Source: an uncultured Treponema sp. | Lineage (GTDB): Bacteria > Spirochaetota > Spirochaetia > Treponematales > Treponemataceae | Direction of reading: 5' to 3' | Length of the DNA stretch: 26,689 bases | Assembly (NCBI GenBank): GCA_947165795.1 | Contig: CAMVBP010000004.1 | Coordinates: forward strand, 1 to 26,689 | In this document: one piece after another, positions 1 through 8,010 of the stretch | Layout of the letters: each line of letters starts with the position of its first letter | How positions within the stretch are numbered: the stretch's first letter is position 1 | Made by a program: the position numbers and the translations under genes | Notes under the pieces: generated by a model | Databases searched by the model: none | Seen by the model: only the letters and a program-made list of their open reading frames with translations | Told to the model about the DNA's origin: nothing

Positions 1-767
1 TCGCTCAGGAAGAAGCTGCACGCGCTGAAGCAGAGCGCCTCGCTCAGGAAGAAGCCGCAGATACAGGATCAGAAAGTTATGAAGACACAAATTCAACTTT
101 CGGAATTGAATATGCATTTGTAAAAGGTAAAGGAAGCATAAAAGACTTATATGTTTCAACAACAGAAATTACACAGGGCAGTTACCGTTCTATTATGAAT
201 AAAAATGATTCACATAACAGAGGTGCTAATTATCCTGTAGACAGCATCTCATTTTACGATGCAATTGTATTCTGTAATACACTCAGTATAAAATCAGGAC
301 TCACTCCATGTTATTCAATTCAGGGTTCAACAAATCCAGAAGACTGGGGAGAAGTTCCTTTAGAAAATGATAATACCTGGAACAAAGTAAAAGTAAATAC
401 AAAAGCCGACGGCTACAGATTATTAACAAAAGAAGAATGGGAATATGCAGCTAAAGGCGGAATCAACAAGGAAAAAACAAAATACTCAGGAAGCAAAGAT
501 ATTGGAACTGTAGGCTGGTATCTTAAAAATACAGATTTAAAATCAAGCGCTGTTTCTAAAAAGAAAGAAAATTCACTTGGACTTTACGACATGACAGGAA
601 ACCTTTGGGAATGGGTTTGGGGTATAAGCGGTAAAAACGGAACCCAGAAAGGCGGAAGCTACAGCAGCAACGAAACTTCATGTACAATCGATTATTCTGA
701 ATCTTGCCAGCTCTGGAACAGACGCTTTGAAAATGGATTAAGAATCTGCAGACTTGCAGTTGAATAA
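1..767 (+). CDS. SUMF1/FGE-fold protein with N-terminal coiled-coil repeat (5' partial)
   Basis: The frame is open from base 3 to a TAA at 765-767, so the gene enters from the left edge; the ATG at 195 is internal. The visible 254 residues start with an Ala/Glu/Arg-rich coiled-coil repeat, followed by a formylglycine-generating-enzyme (SUMF1) fold: a V-S-T-T-E-I-T start strand, DGYRLLTKEEWEYAAKGG, GLYDMTGNLWEWVWG, KGGSY and a final GLRICR. In true formylglycine generators two cysteines follow the GGS(Y/W) motif. Here the first position is Ser and only the second Cys is kept, so sulfatase-type Cys oxidation is unlikely (inference). SUMF1-fold proteins of this kind are common in Treponema as predicted exported proteins of unknown role. 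The signal sequence, if any, lies outside the window. It converges on the next gene with one base between the stop codons. Confidence 0.85.
   Translation, partial: AQEEAARAEAERLAQEEAADTGSESYEDTNSTFGIEYAFVKGKGSIKDLYVSTTEITQGSYRSIMNKNDSHNRGANYPVDSISFYDAIVFCNTLSIKSGLTPCYSIQGSTNPEDWGEVPLENDNTWNKVKVNTKADGYRLLTKEEWEYAAKGGINKEKTKYSGSKDIGTVGWYLKNTDLKSSAVSKKKENSLGLYDMTGNLWEWVWGISGKNGTQKGGSYSSNETSCTIDYSESCQLWNRRFENGLRICRLAVE
3..58 (+). repeat. 39-bp in-frame tandem repeat, cut by the window edge
   Basis: The 15-base string CGCTCAGGAAGAAGC occurs at 2-16 and again at 41-55. This gives a 39-base (13-codon) period encoding A-Q-E-E-A-A-R-A-E-A-E-R-L. The second copy is partial, and the bases before the first copy match the end of a previous unit, so more copies probably lie to the left. 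The product is a charged alpha-helical coiled-coil stalk. Confidence 0.75.
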
Positions 768-768
768 T

Positions 769-1947
769 CTATTTCTTCATGTAATCGGAAACTTCTTCAA
801 GTGCTAAATGCATAGCCGCTTTTTCGTTATATAGATTTTTGTCTGCTGCTTTTTCGGCAGCAGCAAAATCTGTCTTAGATTTACCGTTTATCGGCGCATA
901 ACCGACACTTACAGACAGTCTGTACGGACGTTCGCTGTTCTGGAATTCTTTTTCAAATTCCTTGTAAATTTTTATTCTTACATCCCCGGCCTGCTCATTA
1001 GTACAATTATAAATTATTGCAAACTCATCGCCGCCATACCTGCATAAAAATGCATTGGACTGTACAAGAACTTTTTTTAATAAATCAGCGGTTTTAATAA
1101 GGGCGCTGTCTCCTTCAAGATGACCATATTTATCATTAATTTTTTTAAAGAAATTAATATCAATCATAAAAATATAAGTCTGTAAAAAATCAGTCTGTTC
1201 TGCAGCCATTTGAGAAAGCTTCATGTCAAATGCACGTCTATTATTTAAATTTGTAAGTGCATCGCGCGAAATTAAATCAAACTGAAATTCAACATATACA
1301 AGAAGGAAGCCAAAAGAAATTGTCTGCCAGATGCTTTTTACTTCCGGGAAAATAAGATGAGAAACTCCACTAAAACAAGGGAAAAATATAAATGCAAAGA
1401 AAATTACATAACGATGATAATATGACGGACGATTCTTTTTATTAATTAACGAAAACAATGCTTCAAAAGAAGCCATAGTAAATAATCCATAAGTCAGGAT
1501 TATCTGAAGAAAATACCACGAGCCTTTGCAAAATAAATTATTTTCGTCTATATAAAAAAGCAGTTTATAACAAGGAGATAAAATTACAAAAATTATGTAT
1601 ATAAACATCGGAATTAAAAAAATCCTTGACAGCAAAATGCTGGATTTTTTTATTCCGCGTGTATAATAGCGCACATAAGATTCCCAGGTAAAAGCTACAA
1701 CCGCATTAAGAATTAAATAAATACAATCCAGTACCCAGTTCAAATAATGAATAAATGAACCTTCCATACCATTTGTAAAGATTAGGATTGTATCTATAAA
1801 TAATAAAAGAGCTGCAGAACTTATAACCCGCTGAAACATAATATTTCTCGTCTGCTTATCTTTTATTTTCTTTGAACGATAAATAATCCAGATTAAAACA
1901 AACAGGGAAATAATATTTACTTCAGTGCGATAAAAAACCTCTTGCAT
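769..1947 (-). CDS. Membrane-bound diguanylate cyclase (GGDEF)
   Basis: 392 residues. About seven hydrophobic segments (near 9-24, 41-58, 70-88, 105-123, 145-166, 180-200 and 207-223) are followed by a GGDEF domain. The start of that domain, D-A-L-T-N-L-N-N-R-R, is at 229-238 and the catalytic GGDEF is at 305-309, intact and preceded by CRY. The family makes c-di-GMP from two GTP. The residues at the inhibitory I-site (RxxD in PleD) are QSNA, so product inhibition through that site is probably absent. The multi-spanning N-terminus probably senses a membrane or small-molecule signal; no named sensor domain is recognised. It follows the small membrane protein gene by 14 bases, so co-transcription is likely. 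No Shine-Dalgarno is visible before the ATG; a TATACA lies 7 bases upstream. Confidence 0.9.
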   Translation of the reverse strand: MQEVFYRTEVNIISLFVLIWIIYRSKKIKDKQTRNIMFQRVISSAALLLFIDTILIFTNGMEGSFIHYLNWVLDCIYLILNAVVAFTWESYVRYYTRGIKKSSILLSRIFLIPMFIYIIFVILSPCYKLLFYIDENNLFCKGSWYFLQIILTYGLFTMASFEALFSLINKKNRPSYYHRYVIFFAFIFFPCFSGVSHLIFPEVKSIWQTISFGFLLVYVEFQFDLISRDALTNLNNRRAFDMKLSQMAAEQTDFLQTYIFMIDINFFKKINDKYGHLEGDSALIKTADLLKKVLVQSNAFLCRYGGDEFAIIYNCTNEQAGDVRIKIYKEFEKEFQNSERPYRLSVSVGYAPINGKSKTDFAAAEKAADKNLYNEKAAMHLALEEVSDYMKK

Positions 1948-1961
1948 AAATAATTGTATAT

Positions 1962-2270
1962 TTATTTTTTGATTTTTATTTGAGCAATCATGTCCGCATT
2001 AATAATACGGATATTTCTTTTCTCTTCGATTTTAATAAGATTGTCTTCTACGGCAATAACTTTTCCTGCAAAACCAGAAATTCCACCCTCACCATAAAGC
2101 TGAACTTCTTTACCAATTAATTCTGAAAGTAACTGTGATGCCATTTTATTATGTCCTCCATTAAGCATTCTTAACTTTTTTTGTCTGATTCTTCTTCGCC
2201 TTCGTGCCCAATATTGAGGCAGTAATAAACAGAAGAAAAAAATCATAAAGAATATAAACCAATAATACAT
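1962..2270 (-). CDS. Small single-pass membrane protein, YajC-like topology
   Basis: 102 residues, not assigned to a family with certainty. Residues 2-18 form one very hydrophobic helix. It is followed by LLPQ and a block of arginines and lysines (23-32), which predicts the N-terminus out and the C-terminal part in the cytoplasm. The cytoplasmic part (about 48-100) is a small beta-rich module with IGKEVQLYGEGG, GKVIAVEDNLIKIE and a closing IAQIKI strand. It reads like an Sm/KOW-type barrel. The helix-LLPQ-basic-small-barrel layout resembles YajC of the Sec accessory complex, but the barrel is not a clear YajC match. Upstream is a perfect TATAAT six bases before the ATG and no Shine-Dalgarno. 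Downstream, 14 bases away, is a diguanylate cyclase. Confidence 0.65.
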   Translation of the reverse strand: MYYWFIFFMIFFFCLLLPQYWARRRRRIRQKKLRMLNGGHNKMASQLLSELIGKEVQLYGEGGISGFAGKVIAVEDNLIKIEEKRNIRIINADMIAQIKIKK

Positions 2271-2276
2271 AATTTA

Positions 2277-2282
2277 ATTATA
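2277..2282 (-). promoter_or_regulatory. -10 element six bases before the start codon (leaderless candidate)
   Basis: On the minus strand a perfect TATAAT is followed by six bases (TAAATT) and the ATG at 2270. A transcript would start at or next to the ATG. No Shine-Dalgarno lies in between. The -35 region is AT-rich and weak. Confidence 0.5.
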
Positions 2283-2395
2283 CAAAAAAATAAAAAATAA
2301 TAAACTCATTTATTAGAAAAATAATGAAAAGTAATGAAAAAATTTTACTTTAAACTTCGATAAAAATTTCTGTGGCATTAGTCCGTCACTCTTCC

Positions 2396-3361
2396 TCAAG
2401 TATGAATCCATGTTAATTCGTGTTTATTATAATTCAAATGAACGATCCGGCTGCCGCTTATGTTTTTGAATTCCTCAATTAACGGCCAGTTTATTTCGCC
2501 CTGCATTTTTATAGTGCAAATCATTTTTATGTCTTTTTTATAATCAAGCCAGGTTTTTATCCATTCCAAAAGGCGTTCCGGATAACAAATTACATCACTA
2601 AAAACCCAGTCCACCTTTCCAAGTTCATTTTCTACATCCTGAGGCTTTAATGTAAATGCATCGTGCGCAAGAAATTTTACAAGCGGATTTTTCATTAATT
2701 TTGAATCCAGCTCGCTGCGGTCTACTGCAAAAACTCTTGCACCAAGATTTGTCAAAACCCAGGTCCAGCCTCCGGGACAAGCCCCGGCTTCAAAACAGGA
2801 AACAGAAGAATCTGGAAAAGGCGTTCCATTCAAAAGCTTTGCCATAACAAGCGATTCCTGAATTTTTAAATACGCACGACTTGGAGGATTTTCATGATCT
2901 TCTTTAAAGATTAAGGCTCCGGCAGGAAGATAAGAATTTGTTTTTGCACTTGCAATAAGATGACTTTCGTCAATTAATGTATACAGCCCTATTTCCGAAG
3001 ACGGAATTTCGCAGGGAAAATTTCTTTCCTTTAAATTTATATACGGCAATTTTTTTTGAATTAATTCTGCCTTGCGGAACAGCGTAAATTGATACGGCGC
3101 CCAGTTCCTTTGAATTGCTTTTAGGGAATTTGCGGCATCGGAAATTGATTTATATTCAAGGAAAAAAGGCTCAAGCATTACGGTTCTTGCCCAATACGGA
3201 AGTTCAAAGTCACCTGCCTGATTTTTATTCAATTCCAGATTTTCATAATATAAAAGCTCGCCATAACATTTATCCGGCTTTTGAGAAATTCCAAAACGAT
3301 TTTTTAATTCCGAAATAAGTAATTCCGACTGCTCCGGGAACGAAAGAAATGCAATTTTCAT
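2396..3361 (-). CDS. RlmM-like 23S rRNA 2'-O-ribose methyltransferase
   Basis: 321 residues. The C-terminal half is an FtsJ/RlmM-type SAM methyltransferase: the SAM motif E-A-G-A-C-P-G-G-W-T-W-V at 191-202, VDRSELDSKLM at 213-223 and an H-D-A-F segment. The K-D-K-E catalytic tetrad of 2'-O-methyltransferases can be placed at K166, D256, K285 and E315. The GGWTW motif, the VD-x-x-x-L-x-x-x-LM stretch and the total size resemble RlmM (YgdE), which methylates C2498 of 23S rRNA in E. coli. The N-terminal about 150 residues would be the RNA-binding part. Site specificity is inferred. The start overlaps the upstream PilZ gene's stop (ATGA), so translation is coupled. The gene ends in TGA, which shows that TGA is a stop in this genome. 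Confidence 0.8.
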   Translation of the reverse strand: MKIAFLSFPEQSELLISELKNRFGISQKPDKCYGELLYYENLELNKNQAGDFELPYWARTVMLEPFFLEYKSISDAANSLKAIQRNWAPYQFTLFRKAELIQKKLPYINLKERNFPCEIPSSEIGLYTLIDESHLIASAKTNSYLPAGALIFKEDHENPPSRAYLKIQESLVMAKLLNGTPFPDSSVSCFEAGACPGGWTWVLTNLGARVFAVDRSELDSKLMKNPLVKFLAHDAFTLKPQDVENELGKVDWVFSDVICYPERLLEWIKTWLDYKKDIKMICTIKMQGEINWPLIEEFKNISGSRIVHLNYNKHELTWIHT

Positions 3362-3714
3362 ATAATGTCCGGCAGCTGATCTTTTGATTTTTCAGTTAAG
3401 TCTTCTATAAATTTTTCCAGACGCTTATTGTCCGGAGAATATAAAATCTTCATTCCAATCATTGTGTTTCCGTCAACTTCATTAACCCACTGCGGCTGAC
3501 AGATTAACTTCATAGGCGAAGCATCCATCTGATGCAGAGGAGAAATTTTTACCTCATATTCATTTTCCAGATCTACAACAACAGGAAATGTATAATGAAC
3601 CTTGCAGCCGCTAACACTTATATCATCGAGGATTCCCGGCAATGCGCAAATCTCCTGAGAGAATATTCTTCCAATTTCATTAAAACGTGGCTGCTGTCTT
3701 TTTTCTTCGCCCAT
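3358..3714 (-). CDS. PilZ-domain c-di-GMP receptor
   Basis: 118 residues, essentially one PilZ domain. The c-di-GMP contact motifs are present: RQQPR (RxxxR, R6 and R10) and D-I-S-V-S-G (D/NxSxxG, residues 31-36), followed by the beta-barrel strands. With no effector domain it should act by binding a partner protein. It is the first gene of a two-gene unit with the RlmM-like gene, overlapping by four bases (ATGA). Two diguanylate cyclases are encoded elsewhere in the window, so the ligand is likely made in this cell. A perfect TATAAT lies six bases upstream of the ATG and there is no usable Shine-Dalgarno. Confidence 0.88.
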   Translation of the reverse strand: MGEEKRQQPRFNEIGRIFSQEICALPGILDDISVSGCKVHYTFPVVVDLENEYEVKISPLHQMDASPMKLICQPQWVNEVDGNTMIGMKILYSPDNKRLEKFIEDLTEKSKDQLPDII

Positions 3715-3720
3715 TCTTTA

Positions 3721-3750
3721 ATTATAGCATGTAAAAAGAAATGTTAGCAA
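3721..3750 (-). promoter_or_regulatory. Promoter of the PilZ gene, leaderless type
   Basis: Minus strand: TTGCTA (3745-3750), an 18-base spacer and a perfect TATAAT (3721-3726), then six bases before the ATG at 3714. The predicted transcript starts at about the first codon. Confidence 0.55.
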
Positions 3751-3891
3751 CAACATGCAAATAATTATCTGGAAAGCAGTTTTGTACATTTTCAATGAAA
3801 AAAATAGCTTCCGGGCGAAAACTGCCTTTAAAAATCAAAAAAATACATTTATTTATAAAACTGTTTTCCGTGAATAATTAATAAAAGAATA

Positions 3892-3920
3892 TTGAATAAA
3901 AATTTCTTTTTTTATATCAT
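3892..3920 (+). promoter_or_regulatory. Promoter of the S41 protease gene, leaderless type
   Basis: TTGAAT (3892-3897), a 17-base spacer and TATCAT (3915-3920), then seven T bases and the ATG at 3928. The TTG at 3892 could be read as an alternative start codon but fits better as a -35 box. Confidence 0.5.
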
Positions 3921-3927
3921 TTTTTTT

Positions 3928-5049
3928 ATGAAAAAAATGTTTTTAGTTATTATTGCCCTTTTAGAATGTTGTTTTATTTTTGGTTCAGACTGGTCTATTA
4001 ATGAACAGATTTATACTATTCAAACAGATCAATCCTCTTCAACTGATTATTTTTACTATGTAGTAACTTCTACTCCGGAAAAATACAGTTCGGTTCAAAT
4101 CGGAACTTCCATTTATTCCTGGCAGTCTGAAGGAATGTACAGAAATCTTTTTACACAGTCAAATAAAGACAAAGTACTTGAATATCTGAATTCTGACAAT
4201 TTTGAACTTTACAATATCGAAGGATATGACTGTGTTTTTCTTCCTTTTTCATTTTTAAAAGAAACTATAAAAATTTCTGAACAGCAGCTTGAATACGTTT
4301 GGGATGAATTTGAAAATAACTATATAGCATTTTCCGATATGAAGAAAAAAGGATTTTCTAAAAAGAAATTCTTTGCAGTAAAAACTTACGGCGATTTAGT
4401 TGATTTATTCGATCAGTATATTGATGATGCACATTTTAATTTTACAATCAGCGATATTACTTACAAGATGCAGACTGCTTATGATGAAGGTTCTTTACCA
4501 AGCATAGATGCCGATGATACTTATTATGAAGTTGAGACTTCAAACGCTTATTATGTTCGTTTTACAAATTGTACCAGCGACACTTATCTGGAAAATATGC
4601 CGACGGTTGGAGAAAGAGCTGCCGGTAAAGATTTTCTTATTCTTGATGCACGTACAAATTACGGCGGAAATAATTATCCTGTTTTTGAAACCATTAATTA
4701 TCTTATTGAAAAAAAATACAAGGGAACTATATATGTTCTTCAGGATAACTGGAGCTTTAGTTCCGGAGAAATCTGGTCTGTAATTGGCGTAAAAAATATT
4801 AAGCTGAATAAAAAGCTTGTTGGTACTCATTCCGGAGGAATGCAGAAATATGGCAACATCCGTCATTATGAGAATAAAGAACTTGGAATTTCTATGAGAT
4901 TCGGTTCAAAGAGCTTTGTAAAAACACTTCCAAAGAACTATCTTGGAGAAGGCAAAGGCTTTGAACCGGAAATCTGGGCATCCACCCCAAATATGAAGTC
5001 AATTCTTGAGTCTTTTGGAATTGATCTTACAGGAATTGAATTTCAATAA
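3928..5049 (+). CDS. Exported S41-family (tricorn/CtpA-like) serine protease
   Basis: 373 residues from the ATG at 3928. This start gives a proper signal peptide (MKK then a hydrophobic stretch to about residue 19); a TTG at 3892 would add 12 residues without a ribosome site. The S41 peptidase core is recognisable: D-D-A-H-F-N-F near 167-173, the D-A-R-T-N-Y-G-G strand-turn at 240-247 and the nucleophile region N-W-S-F-S-S-G-E with Ser279 the likely nucleophile. THSGG follows, then a late GEGKGFEPEIW matching the GxGxxP-D/E-I end of the family. No PDZ domain is seen, which sets it apart from standard CtpA; it is closer to the tricorn-like S41 proteins. It probably acts in the periplasm on unknown substrates. 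It converges with the GH5 gene. Confidence 0.8.
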   Translation: MKKMFLVIIALLECCFIFGSDWSINEQIYTIQTDQSSSTDYFYYVVTSTPEKYSSVQIGTSIYSWQSEGMYRNLFTQSNKDKVLEYLNSDNFELYNIEGYDCVFLPFSFLKETIKISEQQLEYVWDEFENNYIAFSDMKKKGFSKKKFFAVKTYGDLVDLFDQYIDDAHFNFTISDITYKMQTAYDEGSLPSIDADDTYYEVETSNAYYVRFTNCTSDTYLENMPTVGERAAGKDFLILDARTNYGGNNYPVFETINYLIEKKYKGTIYVLQDNWSFSSGEIWSVIGVKNIKLNKKLVGTHSGGMQKYGNIRHYENKELGISMRFGSKSFVKTLPKNYLGEGKGFEPEIWASTPNMKSILESFGIDLTGIEFQ

Positions 5050-5054
5050 TATTA

Positions 5055-6095
5055 TTATACATATTTAAGAAGTTCATTTCTTACAGAATCAAGTCTGGTA
5101 TCTGAAAGTCCAAAATCCATCTGACGATAGCTCCAGGCTGCTCTTCCTATTCCATTTTTATTAAATACAGTGGAAATAGTTTTATACCAAGCAACGGTAT
5201 CTTCAGGAGTAGCCCGTTCTATAACGCCATATTCTCCGCAATACAAAAGAACATTTCGTTTTTCTGCAACAGAAATTGCTTCTGCAAAAATTGTTTCAAA
5301 ATATGATTCATCAGGAAGTGCATCAGGAGCAAATCCGTCAAATTTAGTTCCTACCTGACCGACATTTTCTTCTGTAAGTCTCTTATACTCTGCAAAAGGA
5401 GTTTTAAAAGCAACCTTAAGTGAAGTATTCATTTTTTCTATCCAAGGAGCGCCCTGGTGTGTAAATAAAAGCGGTTCATAACAATGGAAATTATAAACAA
5501 TATTTTCATCATAAGGTTCATCAAGATCTTTTACCGAAGCAACCGAATTATTCCAGTAACTTCCTACAAGAATTTTTATTTTTGGGGCATTCACACGAAT
5601 TGTTTTAATACAATTCTTAGCAATTTCATTCCACTTCTTACAGTATTCCTGTTCTGTAACTTCATTTAATATTTCAAAACAAAGCTCCTGATTTGTTCCT
5701 TTAAAAGCATCTGCAAAATGTCTGGAAAGATTATCCCATAAATTATAAAAACGCTTCTGATATTCTTCATTTTCAAAGAATCCGCTTTCCATATGAAATT
5801 TATCAAACGAAAAGCCTGCAGTTTTATGAAGATCCAGAATCATATTTAAATTATATTTTTTGCACCATTCAATAACTTTATCTATGCGTGCATATCCGTC
5901 TTCTTTTATTGAACCGTCTTTATTTTCTACAATATTATAATCAATTGGTAGTCGTATATGATCCATTTTCCAGCCGGAAATTATTTTTAAATCTTCTTCC
6001 TTAATAAAATTATTCAGTCTGTCTTCTGAATAATCACACTGTGAAAACCAGCCTCCAAGATTTACACCATGCATAAATCCGTCAAACTTCTTCAT
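5055..6095 (-). CDS. GH5-family glycoside hydrolase (endoglucanase/mannanase type), cytoplasmic
   Basis: 346 residues in a TIM-barrel layout. HGVNLGGWF is at 9-17, HIRLP at 46-50, LDLHK near 88 and the acid/base Glu145 in E-I-L-N-E-V. YNFHCYEP is at 201-208, the nucleophile Glu288 in YCGEYG and Trp321 in RAAWSYR. These are the eight conserved GH5 positions as far as they can be judged by eye. There is no signal peptide, so it should act inside the cell on imported oligosaccharides; the exact substrate (cello-, manno- or other beta-glycan) cannot be told. A strong GGAGG site lies four bases before the ATG, unlike many neighbours. Confidence 0.88.
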   Translation of the reverse strand: MKKFDGFMHGVNLGGWFSQCDYSEDRLNNFIKEEDLKIISGWKMDHIRLPIDYNIVENKDGSIKEDGYARIDKVIEWCKKYNLNMILDLHKTAGFSFDKFHMESGFFENEEYQKRFYNLWDNLSRHFADAFKGTNQELCFEILNEVTEQEYCKKWNEIAKNCIKTIRVNAPKIKILVGSYWNNSVASVKDLDEPYDENIVYNFHCYEPLLFTHQGAPWIEKMNTSLKVAFKTPFAEYKRLTEENVGQVGTKFDGFAPDALPDESYFETIFAEAISVAEKRNVLLYCGEYGVIERATPEDTVAWYKTISTVFNKNGIGRAAWSYRQMDFGLSDTRLDSVRNELLKYV

Positions 6096-6129
6096 ATAGC
6101 CTCCAAAAATATATCCAGTATATTTTATA

Positions 6130-6159
6130 AGTATAAACCGAAAATGAATTTTTCAACAA
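6130..6159 (-). promoter_or_regulatory. Promoter of the GH5 gene with a normal leader
   Basis: Minus strand: TTGTTG (6154-6159), an 18-base spacer and TATACT (6130-6135). The start site would be about 30 bases upstream of the ATG at 6095, leaving a leader that contains GGAGG. This contrasts with the leaderless-type starts nearby. Confidence 0.45.
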
Positions 6160-6220
6160 GTTTAAAATCAACTTTTTTCTGCAGTTTTCTTTTTCGTCAC
6201 GATTAGAAATTTATAACGAA

Positions 6221-6994
6221 TTAATGATTGCCTTGATTTTCTTCTACAAACAAAACCTGAGGAATATTTAAAACCGGATGCATGTAAATTTTTGTTCCCG
6301 AAGAAAAGGCTTTTGATAAAACTGATTCCGTAAAAATATCCTGTGTCCCGCCGCAAATAATTTCTTCATCAAAAATTAAAATAAAATTTTCTGCAAAAGC
6401 CGCCGCAGTATTTATATCATGAATAGAAAATAAAATTGTTTTTCCAAGATTTTTTATGCAGCCAAGAAACTCCTGCTGAAAAGGAAGATCCAGACCTTCT
6501 GAATGTTCATCAAAAAACATGTAAGGAGTTTTCTGAACCATGCATCTTGCAAGCCTGCATTTTTGAAATTCGCCGCCCGAAATATTGAATATTTTTTTAT
6601 CTGCAAAATCTAAAATTCCAATTTTATCAAGGGCTTCATTAACAAGCAGTTCAGACTGATTTTTTGGTAAGCTTCCGGCTGAATAAAGGCCTGTTTCTAT
6701 AAACTGCCTTACGCTCATATTCCACACTGGATTTTCATTCTGAATTAAAAAAGAAATTTTTCTTGCAATATCTTTGCGTTTCATATTAAAAACGCTTATT
6801 CCGTCAATTAAAACATCGCCTTCATATTTTAAACCTGCAGGAACAATTCCCGACATTAAATTTAAAAGTGTACTTTTTCCGGCGCCATTTTTTCCGCACA
6901 AAGCCGTAAAAGTTCCTGAATTTAAACTGAACGAAATATTTTTAAAAATACATTTTGTTCCATAAAAAGCAGAGAGATTCAAAACTTCAATCAT
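6221..6994 (-). CDS. btuD: Cobalamin-type ABC transporter ATPase (BtuD/FecE family)
   Basis: 257 residues. Walker A GKNGAGKST is at 34-42, the Q-loop Gln at 85, the signature ISGGE at 138-142, Walker B YMFFDE at 158-163 and the switch His192 in SIHDIN. Walker B is followed by HS instead of the usual PT/PS, a small deviation. The family powers import with FecCD-type permeases. Its start overlaps the permease gene by four bases and it is last in the btuFCD-like operon. Substrate assignment rests on the binding protein and on the divergent MetH genes, not on this subunit. Confidence 0.85.
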   Translation of the reverse strand: MIEVLNLSAFYGTKCIFKNISFSLNSGTFTALCGKNGAGKSTLLNLMSGIVPAGLKYEGDVLIDGISVFNMKRKDIARKISFLIQNENPVWNMSVRQFIETGLYSAGSLPKNQSELLVNEALDKIGILDFADKKIFNISGGEFQKCRLARCMVQKTPYMFFDEHSEGLDLPFQQEFLGCIKNLGKTILFSIHDINTAAAFAENFILIFDEEIICGGTQDIFTESVLSKAFSSGTKIYMHPVLNIPQVLFVEENQGNH

Positions 6995-8010
6995 CTTTTT
7001 TCTCCCCCCATTTTAATAAGAACAGCAATAAAAAATGGAACTCCAACTAAAGAAGTAATTATTCCAACAGGAAGTTCAGAAGGCGCAATTATGGTTCGCG
7101 CAATTGTATCTGCAACAAGCATTAAAAGCGCACCGTAAATCATACTTTCGAAAATTAAAGTTTTATGCATTGGTCCGTAGATTTTTCTTGCAATATGAGG
7201 AGCAATCAATCCTACAAAAGAAATAATTCCTCCAGAACAGACTGCACAACTTGTAGCAAGAGAACCGACTATTAAAACATAATTCCTTAAAAATTTATAA
7301 TTCAAGCCGAAGGTTTGGGCAGAAGTTTCTCCGCAGACAAGCACGTCTAAATGACGCGAACAGAATTCAAGAAGAATAAGCGAAATAACGGAAGGAATTA
7401 TAAATACAAAAAATTCATTCCAGCCTTTTGCATTAAAGCTTCCGGTTGTCCATACGTAAAAAGAATGCAAATCGTTTTCATGTGTAAGAAGGATTATGGA
7501 AGCAATTGCAGAAAAAAAAGTTCCTACAGCTGTTCCCGAAAGAAGCAAAGTTATACTTGAAGTTTCCCTAAAAAACTTTGAAAAAATAAAAACGCAGAAT
7601 GAAGAAAACAAGGCGCCTGCAAATGCGAAAATTGTCGCATGGCTTAAAAAAGAAAATGAAACGATTGGAATTAATCCGGACAAAACTGCACCGAAGGTTG
7701 CTCCGGAGCAGACACCCATAATTCCAGGATCGGCAAGCGGGTTCCTGAAAAAGCCCTGAAAAACTGCTCCGGTTCCTCCAAGTAATGCGCCGCAAATTAT
7801 ACTCACTAAAATTCTTGGAAGTCTGATTTTTGTTAAAACAATAAAATCAGTTCTGGAGCATTTTGAAATTGAAGTAAAAGGAATAAATTTAGAACCAAGG
7901 CTAATTGCAACTAAAGCTATAATTACAAGAACTATAACCGGCAATACTTTTAGAAATACATCTGCAGCCCTGATCTTCTTTTGAATTACCAATTCTAATT
8001 TTTTCCCCAA
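6991..8010 (-). CDS. btuC: Cobalamin-type ABC transporter permease (BtuC/FecCD family)
   Basis: 339 residues, a polytopic FecCD permease. The hallmark segments are LPRILVSIICGALLGGTGAV, the Q-G-F-F-R-N-P-L-A-D-P motif, GGIISFVGLIAPHIAR and the final P-S-E-L-P-V-G-I-I-T-S-L-V-G-V-P-F-F. About ten membrane helices are expected and compatible. It overlaps the binding-protein gene by 16 bases and the ATPase gene by four, so the three are translated as a unit. The gene stops with TGA. Confidence 0.9.
   Translation of the reverse strand: MGKKLELVIQKKIRAADVFLKVLPVIVLVIIALVAISLGSKFIPFTSISKCSRTDFIVLTKIRLPRILVSIICGALLGGTGAVFQGFFRNPLADPGIMGVCSGATFGAVLSGLIPIVSFSFLSHATIFAFAGALFSSFCVFIFSKFFRETSSITLLLSGTAVGTFFSAIASIILLTHENDLHSFYVWTTGSFNAKGWNEFFVFIIPSVISLILLEFCSRHLDVLVCGETSAQTFGLNYKFLRNYVLIVGSLATSCAVCSGGIISFVGLIAPHIARKIYGPMHKTLIFESMIYGALLMLVADTIARTIIAPSELPVGIITSLVGVPFFIAVLIKMGGEKR

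Noticed and set aside
843..863. Inverted repeat CTGCTGC/GCAGCAG near the end of the diguanylate cyclase gene
   Set aside because: It encodes an Ala-rich helix, has no T-run after it on either strand, and is probably a by-product of repeated Ala codons.
3892..3927. TTG start codon giving a longer S41 protease
   Set aside because: It spoils the signal peptide and has no ribosome site; the TTGAAT fits as a -35 element.
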